A DNA stretch of 64,000 bases, from positions 20,300-84,299 of the forward strand of contig NZ_JAAMQZ010000021.1 of assembly GCF_013522825.1 (NCBI RefSeq), given 5' to 3'. Of this stretch, positions 56,942-64,000 are shown in pieces. Position 1 is the first letter of the stretch; the number at the start of each line of letters is the position of its first letter. Source of the DNA: Stutzerimonas stutzeri (GTDB lineage Bacteria; Pseudomonadota; Gammaproteobacteria; Pseudomonadales; Pseudomonadaceae). The notes beneath the pieces were generated by a model, which was not told where the DNA came from, did not search any database, and saw only the letters and a program-made list of their open reading frames with translations. The translations under genes were made by a program, and so were the position numbers.

Positions 56942-57275
56942 GGGGCGCGTTGAGCGCGGCGCCGATGGCGTTCTGCGGCTTTCCGGCGTGCTCGACTACC
57001 TGTCCGGCCCGGCCTTGCGCCGGGAAGGGCAGGCGCTGATTCGCGCCGAGAAAAGCGGGCTGCTGCGGATCGATTGTTCGGCGGTGGAGAAGTCCAGCAG
57101 TGTCGGGCTTTCCCTGCTGCTGGCCTTCAGCCGTGATGCAATGGCGCTGGGGCGTGACGTGGCCATTACCGGCTTGCCCGAGGACATGCGGGAAATTGCC
57201 GCGGTCTCCGGCCTGCTGGAAGTGCTTTCGCTGGTGGATACTTTCGTCGATAGAGAAATGCAGGGAGCGGTCTGA
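56934..57275 (+). CDS. mlaB: STAS domain protein MlaB
   Basis: This 113-residue cytoplasmic STAS protein begins MTEGRVERGADGVLRLSGVL. Its core segment LLRIDCSAVEKSSSVGLSLL with Ser residues at the loop matches MlaB, which binds MlaF and is needed for ATPase activity. The start at 56934 overlaps the mlaC end; the longer frame upstream is antisense-free but lacks family sequence and is rejected. The stop codon overlaps the start of the PsiE-like gene. Confidence 0.93.
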   Translation: MTEGRVERGADGVLRLSGVLDYLSGPALRREGQALIRAEKSGLLRIDCSAVEKSSSVGLSLLLAFSRDAMALGRDVAITGLPEDMREIAAVSGLLEVLSLVDTFVDREMQGAV

Positions 57276-57757
57276 TGCTGTTGCGCCGGGCGGAAGCGAT
57301 GCGTGTCAAGGTTCATTCGGTGGCCGAGTCGCTGGGTAACCTGTTTGTCGAAACCTTTCATTACCTGTCGCTGTTCGCCATCGGGGCGATCACGGCGTGG
57401 GCGGGGCTGGTGGCGTTTCTCGGCATGATCGAGAAGGGCAATATCACCGTCGACGATATCCTGCTGCTGTTCATCTACCTCGAACTGGGCGCGATGGTCG
57501 GGATCTATTTCAAGACCAACCACATGCCGGTTCGCTTCCTGATCTATGTGGCGATCACGGCCCTGACCCGGCTGTTGATTTCCGACGTGTCGCATCACCA
57601 TCGCCCGGACATGGGCGTGGTCTATATTTCGGGTGCCATTCTGTTGCTGGCCGTGGCGATTCTGGTGGTGCGTTTTGCTTCCTCGCGGTTCCCGGCGGTG
57701 TCTGCCGGCAGTCGCCACCGGTTGCCGCGCGATAACGAAGCCGAAACGCTCGAATGA
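57275..57757 (+). CDS. PsiE-like four-helix membrane protein
   Basis: This protein of 160 residues begins MLLRRAEAMRVKVHSVAESL. Four hydrophobic segments (about 29-52, 62-80, 88-104 and 113-133) and the pattern FHYLSLFAIGAITAWAGLVA, LLLFIYLELGAMVGIYFKTN, ISDVSHHHRPDMG fit the phosphate-starvation-inducible PsiE family. The ATG overlaps the mlaB stop (TGATG), so it is translationally coupled to the mla operon. In the pseudomonads I recall ibaG follows mlaB directly, so this is an addition. Its physiological role is unknown; a C-terminal charged tail (RLPRDNEAETLE) faces the cytoplasm if topology is as predicted. Confidence 0.85.
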   Translation: MLLRRAEAMRVKVHSVAESLGNLFVETFHYLSLFAIGAITAWAGLVAFLGMIEKGNITVDDILLLFIYLELGAMVGIYFKTNHMPVRFLIYVAITALTRLLISDVSHHHRPDMGVVYISGAILLLAVAILVVRFASSRFPAVSAGSRHRLPRDNEAETLE

Positions 57758-57855
57758 TTCCCTTGTGTCCATCCCTGCGGGCTCGGGCTTCGCAGGCTTC
57801 GGGCTTTTTTGTATGATGTCCGGCTGTGCGCATCCGGCGCTGATCGAGGTTGAAC

Positions 57856-59452
<1,597 letters not shown>

Positions 59453-59473
59453 GGCCATTCAAGGAACAATGCA

Positions 59474-60103
59474 ATGCTGACCATCGCCCTGTCCAAAGGC
59501 CGCATTCTCGATGACACCCTGCCGTTGCTGGCGGCGGCGGGAGTCGTCCCGACCGAGAACCCCGAGAAAAGCCGCAAGCTGATCATCCCTACCACCCAGG
59601 ATGATGTGCGCCTGCTGATCGTGCGCGCCACCGATGTGCCGACCTACGTCGAGCATGGCGCTGCGGACCTGGGCGTGGCCGGCAAGGATGTACTGATGGA
59701 GTACGGTGGGCAGGGGCTCTACGAGCCGCTGGACCTGAAAATTGCCAACTGCAAGCTGATGACCGCCGGCAAGGTGGGCGCGCCGGAGCCGAAAGGGCGC
59801 CTGCGCGTGGCGACCAAGTTCGTCAACGTCGCCAAGCGCTACTACGCCGAGCAGGGCCGCCAGGTGGATATCATCAAGCTGTACGGCTCGATGGAGCTGG
59901 CGCCGCTGGTGGGCCTGGCCGACAAGATCATCGACGTGGTGGATACCGGCAACACGCTGCGCGCCAATGGCCTGGAGCCGCAGGAGCTGATCTGCCACAT
60001 CAGTTCGCGACTGGTGGTCAACAAGGCTTCGATGAAGATGCAGCATGGGCGTATCCAGGCACTGATCGATGCCCTGCAGAGCGCCATCGACCATCACGCC
60101 TGA
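59474..60103 (+). CDS. hisG: ATP phosphoribosyltransferase, short form HisG
   Basis: This enzyme of 209 residues begins [20 protein letters not shown], with the PRPP-binding segment [20 protein letters not shown] and [17 protein letters not shown]. It catalyses the first step of histidine synthesis. The short form lacks the C-terminal regulatory domain and needs HisZ, which is not in this window. It sits between murA and hisD. The his genes here are hisG, hisD and hisC only; the rest of the pathway must be elsewhere. Confidence 0.96.
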   Translation: MLTIALSKGRILDDTLPLLAAAGVVPTENPEKSRKLIIPTTQDDVRLLIVRATDVPTYVEHGAADLGVAGKDVLMEYGGQGLYEPLDLKIANCKLMTAGKVGAPEPKGRLRVATKFVNVAKRYYAEQGRQVDIIKLYGSMELAPLVGLADKIIDVVDTGNTLRANGLEPQELICHISSRLVVNKASMKMQHGRIQALIDALQSAIDHHA

Positions 60104-60217
60104 TCTGTGCGGGTCCGCTATCCGCGCCATAGTCTGAATTTCAGGGTGCCCATGCGTCTGGCTTGTTAATCTAGGGCACCTGCAACAGCTTCGACGTATC
60201 CCTTCATGAGGCCCGTT

Positions 60218-61528
60218 ATGACCGCTGCCACCGCCATTCGCCGACTCAACGCCACCGATGCCGATTTCGCCCGGCATCTGGATCATCTGCTGAGCTGGGA
60301 AAGCGTGTCCGATGAGGGTGTCAATCAGCGTGTGCTGGAGATCATCCAGGCCGTACGTGAGCGTGGCGATGCGGCGCTGGTCGAGTTGACCCAGCGTTTC
60401 GATGGCCTCGAAGTCGCCTCCATGGCCGATCTGATCCTGCCCCGCGAGCGCCTGGAGCTGGCGCTGGAGCGCATCAGCCCCGAGCAGCGCAGGGCGTTGG
60501 AGGTGGCTGCCGAGCGCGTGCGCAGCTACCACGAGAAGCAGAAACAGGATTCCTGGACCTACACCGAGGCCGACGGCACCGTCCTCGGCCAGAAGGTCAC
60601 CCCGCTGGATCGTGCCGGCCTTTATGTGCCGGGCGGCAAGGCCTCCTATCCGTCCTCGGTGCTGATGAACGCGATTCCGGCGAAGGTCGCCGGCGTGCCC
60701 GAAGTGGTCATGGTGGTGCCGACCCCGCGTGGCGAGATCAATGAGCTGGTGCTGGCCGCTGCCTGCATCGCCGGTGTCGACCGGGTCTTCACCATCGGCG
60801 GCGCCCAGGCCGTGGCCGCACTGGCCTACGGTACCGAGAGCGTACCGCCGGTGGACAAGATCGTCGGCCCCGGCAACATCTACGTCGCCACCGCCAAGCG
60901 CCACGTGTTTGGCAAGGTTGGTATCGACATGATCGCCGGCCCATCGGAGATCCTCGTGGTCTGCGATGGCCAGACCGATCCAGACTGGATCGCCATGGAC
61001 CTGTTTTCTCAGGCTGAGCATGACGAAGACGCCCAGTCGATTCTGGTCAGCCCCGACGCGGCCTTCCTCGACAGGGTCGCCGAGAGCATTCAGCGCCTGC
61101 TGCCGACCCTGGAGCGCGAGGAAATTGCCCGTACTTCCCTTGAAGGGCGCGGCGCATTGATCCAGGTCGCCGACATGGCCCAGGCCATCGAAGTGGCCAA
61201 CCGTATCGCGCCGGAACATCTGGAGCTATCGGTGGAAAATCCCGAGCAGTACCTGGAGCAGATCCGCCATGCCGGTGCGATCTTCATGGGCCGTTACACC
61301 GCCGAGGCGCTGGGCGACTACTGCGCCGGCCCCAATCACGTGCTGCCGACCTCCGGCACCGCGCGTTTTTCCTCGCCGCTGGGGGTGTACGACTTCCAGA
61401 AGCGTTCGTCGATCATCCACTGCTCGGCGCAAGGTGCTTCGGAGTTGGGCAAGGTGGCTTCGGTGCTGGCCCGCGGGGAGTCGTTGACCGCTCATGCGCG
61501 CAGTGCGGAATACCGGATCAAGGGCTGA
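60218..61528 (+). CDS. hisD: Histidinol dehydrogenase
   Basis: This 436-residue enzyme converts histidinol to histidine with two NAD+. It begins [20 protein letters not shown]; the ATG at 60218 has GAGG six bases upstream. Signatures are [44 protein letters not shown] with zinc and catalytic His/Glu, and the final zinc-ligand region [17 protein letters not shown]. It follows hisG after a 114-bp spacer and is followed by an inverted repeat. Confidence 0.97.
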   Translation: MTAATAIRRLNATDADFARHLDHLLSWESVSDEGVNQRVLEIIQAVRERGDAALVELTQRFDGLEVASMADLILPRERLELALERISPEQRRALEVAAERVRSYHEKQKQDSWTYTEADGTVLGQKVTPLDRAGLYVPGGKASYPSSVLMNAIPAKVAGVPEVVMVVPTPRGEINELVLAAACIAGVDRVFTIGGAQAVAALAYGTESVPPVDKIVGPGNIYVATAKRHVFGKVGIDMIAGPSEILVVCDGQTDPDWIAMDLFSQAEHDEDAQSILVSPDAAFLDRVAESIQRLLPTLEREEIARTSLEGRGALIQVADMAQAIEVANRIAPEHLELSVENPEQYLEQIRHAGAIFMGRYTAEALGDYCAGPNHVLPTSGTARFSSPLGVYDFQKRSSIIHCSAQGASELGKVASVLARGESLTAHARSAEYRIKG

Positions 61529-61620
61529 AAAGCCGATAAAAGCGCTGGAGGCTGGAGGCTGGACGAGGCGCAAACGTGCCCTTCGTTCAGCCTCCAGCCC
61601 CAGCCTTCAGCGATTTTTTG
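61528..61620. repeat. Long inverted repeat of the GCTGGAGGCTGG family, copy 4
   Basis: AAAGCCGATAAAAGCGCTGG and AGGCTGGAGGCTGGACGA on the left pair with TTCGTTCAGCCTCCAGCCCC and TTCAGCGATTTTTTG on the right. It begins at the hisD stop codon and ends about 17 bp before hisC, so it may terminate or attenuate between two genes of one pathway. Confidence 0.75.
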
Positions 61621-61636
61621 AAGGAGAGAAGGGCGG

Positions 61637-62686
61637 ATGAGCAGATTCTGGAGCCCCTTCGTCAAGACCCTGGTGCCCTATGTGCCGGGTGAACAGCCGA
61701 AGCTGAACAAGCTGGTCAAACTCAATACCAACGAAAATCCCTACGGCCCGTCGCCCAAGGCCATTGCCGCGATGCAGGCGGAGATAGGTGACACGCTGCG
61801 CCTGTATCCGGACCCGAATGGCGAGCGGCTGAAGCAGGCGGTGGCCGATTACTACGGCGTGCAGCCCGCCCAGGTCTTCGTCGGCAACGGTTCCGACGAG
61901 GTACTGGCGCATGCCTTCCACGGCTTGTTCCAGCACGGCAAGCCGCTGCTGTTCCCCGATGTGACCTACAGTTTCTACCCGGTCTATTGCGGGCTCTATG
62001 GCATCGAGTACGAAACCATCGCGCTGGATGAAAGCTTCCAGATCGAGGTGGCCGATTACAATCGCCCCAACGGCGGCATCATCTTCCCCAACCCCAATGC
62101 GCCCACCGGGCGTGTGCTGGCGCTGGAGGCCATCGAGCGGCTGCTGCAGGCCAATACCGACTCCGTGGTGCTGGTGGATGAGGCCTACATCGATTTCGGC
62201 GGCGAGTCGGCGATTGCTCTGGTCGACCATTATCCGAACCTGCTGGTGACCCAGACGTTGTCCAAATCACGCTCCCTGGCCGGATTGCGTGTGGGGCTGG
62301 CGGTGGGGCATCCGGAGCTGATCGAGGCGCTGGAGCGCATCAAGGACAGCTTCAACTCCTTTCCGCTGGACCGCATCGCCATCGCCGGCGCCGCCGCCGC
62401 GTTCGAGGATCGTGACTATTTCCAGCAAACCTGCCAGAAGGTGATCGCCAGTCGCGAGGAAGTCGTCGCCGCCATGACGGCGCAGGGCTTCGAGGTGCTG
62501 CCCTCGGCGGCCAACTTCATCTTCGCCCGGCATCCCGCCCGCGACGCCGCTGAACTCGCTGCCGCGCTGCGTGAAGAAGGTGTCATCGTCCGCCATTTCA
62601 AGCTGCCGCGTATCGACCAGTACCTGCGCATCACCATCGGCACGCCGGAGCAGAACCGGGCGCTGCTGGATGCCCTGAAGCAATAA
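61637..62686 (+). CDS. hisC: Histidinol-phosphate aminotransferase
   Basis: This fold-type I PLP enzyme of 349 residues begins [20 protein letters not shown]. It contains [42 protein letters not shown] and the PLP-lysine motif [14 protein letters not shown]. It converts imidazole acetol phosphate to histidinol phosphate using glutamate. GAAGGAGAGAAG lies before the ATG. In related pseudomonads algW follows; here the region behind the gene is replaced by repeats and an IS110 element. Confidence 0.96.
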   Translation: MSRFWSPFVKTLVPYVPGEQPKLNKLVKLNTNENPYGPSPKAIAAMQAEIGDTLRLYPDPNGERLKQAVADYYGVQPAQVFVGNGSDEVLAHAFHGLFQHGKPLLFPDVTYSFYPVYCGLYGIEYETIALDESFQIEVADYNRPNGGIIFPNPNAPTGRVLALEAIERLLQANTDSVVLVDEAYIDFGGESAIALVDHYPNLLVTQTLSKSRSLAGLRVGLAVGHPELIEALERIKDSFNSFPLDRIAIAGAAAAFEDRDYFQQTCQKVIASREEVVAAMTAQGFEVLPSAANFIFARHPARDAAELAAALREEGVIVRHFKLPRIDQYLRITIGTPEQNRALLDALKQ

Positions 62687-62688
62687 GC

Positions 62689-63024
62689 AGGTCGGGTCAC
62701 GCTTCACCGACCCGACGAGGGGCCACGGAAGGCAGGAGCCGTGCCTATCGTGGCTCTGGGGTGATCTGTGAGTTCGTTCGTCGGATTACGCCTGCGGCTA
62801 ATCCGACCTACGGCCTTGCTTCCACCGGTGGTCGCATTCCCACTTCGGCGTCCTGTAGGTCGGGTCACGCTTCATGACCCGACGAGGGGCCACGGAAGGC
62901 GGGAGCCGTACCTGTCGTGGCTCTGGGGTGGTCTGTGAGTTCGTTCGTCGGATTACGCCTGTGGCTAATCCGTCCTACGGCCTTGCCTCCACTGGCGGAC
63001 GCATGCCCACTTCGGCGGCCTGTA
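62689..63024. repeat. Tandem duplication (167/168-bp unit) of compound hairpin repeats
   Basis: Unit 1 runs from AGGTCGGGTCACGCTTCACC at 62689 to 62856, and unit 2 from AGGTCGGGTCACGCTTCATG at 62857 to about 63024. The units are near identical (for example GACGAGGGGCCACGGAAGGC, GGATTACGCCTGCGGCTAATCC and GGATTACGCCTGTGGCTAATCC), differing at scattered bases. A third start (TGTAG) is broken where the IS110 region begins. The gap 62687-63040 contains no gene. Confidence 0.85.
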
Positions 63025-63040
63025 GATACCGTCTTGCCCC

Positions 63041-64000
63041 TCACTTCGCAATAGCGAGTTCGGGGTTGAACGGTTCGCCGGATTTCAACACGCCATAGGC
63101 GATACAGAGCAATTTACGCATCGCCGCGCAGACGATCTGTTTGCCGGCTTTGCCTCTGGCTTTCATCCGCTCGACCATTGCCCGAATGGCAGGGTTACGG
63201 CTCATGGACGTAATGGCTGGCATGTAGAGCCCTGCGCGCAAGCTGGCCGACCCCATGCGGGAAATCCGCACATACCCTTTGAGTATTCCCGAGTCCTGTA
63301 GCTTGGGATTGAGCCCTGCAAAGGCGGTGACCGCTCGGCTGCTGCCGAAGCGTTGAATGTCCCCCAGTTCAGCCAGCAGAAGCGCTGCTGTCCGCTCAGC
63401 AATGCCGTCGATGCTCGTGAGCAGGTCACGCTGGCCGCGCAAGTCATCGTTGTCGTCGAAATGCTGCTTGATCGCTTCCAGCGTCTCGGCGATTTGCTGG
63501 CGTAAATGTTCAAGAACCGACTCGATCGACGCCTTGACCTTGGTCTCGCGGGTCACGTCCAGGCGGTTCTGTTCCATCTGCTCCAGCTCCTGAAGATCCT
63601 TCAGGCGATGCACCAGGGCCTTGAGGCGGCGAATGGACGGTGGATCAGGCTGCCAAGCACGCAGCTTGGCCTGATGCAGGCTGCCATAATCGGCAATGAG
63701 CTTGGCGTCGACCTTGTCGGTCTTCACCCGCTGCAATTGGCTGCGGGCGTAATAGGTAACTTGGGCCGGGTTGAGGACGCACACCCGGTAACCTCGCGCG
63801 AGCAGCCATTCGGCCAGGGCTTCGTAGTAGATGCCCGTCGCCTCCATGACGACCCATGCCTGCGGCTCGGCGTACTTGAGCAGCCATTGCTGGAACACCT
63901 CAAAGCCTGCTGAGTCATTGGTCAGCTTGCCTTTGGTGCGGTGCTTGCCGTTGCTCTGCAAGGTTGCGATGTCGAATGTGTGTTTGGCGATGTCGACGCC
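63041..64000 (-). CDS. IS110 family transposase (DEDD type), truncated by window edge
   Basis: The frame is open to base 64000, so 319 residues are visible and the N-terminus is cut; the first visible residues GVDIAKHTFDIATL contain the first catalytic Asp of the RuvC-like DEDD domain. Others lie in VMEATGIYYE and VKTDKVDAKLIADYG. The C-terminal Tnp domain has TSIDGIAERTAALLLAELGD, FAGLNPKLQDSG and the catalytic Ser motif RMGSASLRAGLY. IS110 enzymes insert with a bridge RNA encoded in a non-coding end of the element, here expected outside the window upstream of the gene. It lies beside hairpin repeats, a common target for this family. Confidence 0.93.
   Translation of the reverse strand, partial: GVDIAKHTFDIATLQSNGKHRTKGKLTNDSAGFEVFQQWLLKYAEPQAWVVMEATGIYYEALAEWLLARGYRVCVLNPAQVTYYARSQLQRVKTDKVDAKLIADYGSLHQAKLRAWQPDPPSIRRLKALVHRLKDLQELEQMEQNRLDVTRETKVKASIESVLEHLRQQIAETLEAIKQHFDDNDDLRGQRDLLTSIDGIAERTAALLLAELGDIQRFGSSRAVTAFAGLNPKLQDSGILKGYVRISRMGSASLRAGLYMPAITSMSRNPAIRAMVERMKARGKAGKQIVCAAMRKLLCIAYGVLKSGEPFNPELAIAK
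63041..64000. mobile_element. IS110-family insertion sequence, right-hand part not visible
   Basis: Only the transposase 3' portion is in the window. The left element boundary is probably between 62997 and 63040, where the tandem repeat breaks off after CACTTCGGCGGCCTGTAG. No terminal inverted repeats can be assigned from one end. Confidence 0.7.

Noticed and set aside
57758..57855. Intrinsic terminator after the PsiE-like gene
   Set aside because: CCTGCG/CGCAGG can pair and a T-run follows (GGGCTTTTTTG), but the stem and T-run are separated by about 9 bases, so I did not list it as a terminator.
62689..63024. CRISPR-like repeat array
   Set aside because: Only two units of about 168 bp made of hairpin modules; no short direct repeats with unique spacers and no cas genes.
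63041..63961. Complete transposase beginning at 63961
   Set aside because: The codon there is an internal TTG; the frame continues to the window edge with the conserved GVDIAKH start region of IS110 enzymes, so the gene is cut by the window, not complete.

Overview
The window is a stretch of chromosome from a high-GC gammaproteobacterium, almost certainly a Pseudomonas, most likely of the P. mendocina/oleovorans/alcaliphila type (Ectopseudomonas). The evidence is protein content and gene order: roxSR, gatCAB, mreBCD-maf-rng-yhdP, tldD-yjgA-pmbA, ptsO-rapZ-ptsN-hpf-rpoN-lptBAC-kdsCD, mlaFEDCB, ibaG-murA-hisGDC. From memory this follows the PA4447-PA4494 region of P. aeruginosa. I ran no database search. 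I found 60 protein genes, two of them cut by the window edges, and no rRNA, tRNA or CRISPR.

Positions 1-5.6 kb hold a truncated MATE transporter, a small membrane protein, a YjiK-like protein, two tandem DUF4136 lipoproteins, a CmoM-like methyltransferase and a MazG-fold hydrolase. Positions 5.6-16 kb hold prfC, a FecA-like TonB receptor without a signalling domain, a speC-type decarboxylase and a MacA-MacB-outer membrane factor exporter. Positions 16-22.3 kb are the most interesting accessory block: a catecholate-type TonB receptor followed by PepSY, DUF2271, DUF4198 and flavodoxin/FAD reductase genes. Together these look like a ferric-siderophore uptake and reduction route with a split reductase. 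Positions 22.5-32.4 kb hold a SIMPL protein, RoxS/RoxR, an AEC carrier, two tandem Ca2+/Na+ antiporters, an RlpA-like lipoprotein and gatCAB.

From 32.7 kb on the content is core envelope and housekeeping biology. mreBCD comes first, with an unusual coiled-coil/PEGA membrane protein placed before maf, then rng, yhdP, tldD, yjgA and pmbA. The leftward kdsD-kdsC-lptC-lptA-lptB run, then rpoN-hpf-ptsN-rapZ-ptsO, links LPS core supply and transport to sigma-54 and the nitrogen PTS. The rightward mlaFEDCB operon carries a PsiE-like gene coupled to its end, followed by ibaG, murA, hisG, hisD and hisC. The right edge is an IS110-family transposase that runs off the window.

Intergenic spaces carry at least three dispersed repeat families: (a) hairpin repeats built on GGATTACGCCTTCGGCTAATCC and CGGGTCACGCTTCACCGACCCG; (b) long inverted repeats built on GATAAAAGCGCTGGAGGCTGG, often directly after stop codons; (c) a roughly 140-bp element with AGCAGGCCGTTGAAAA ends, seen twice, each time supplying the stop codon of the adjacent gene. 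A 167/168-bp tandem duplication made of family (a) lies beside the IS110 element. Promoters, operators and Fur-like sites listed here are candidates read by eye.
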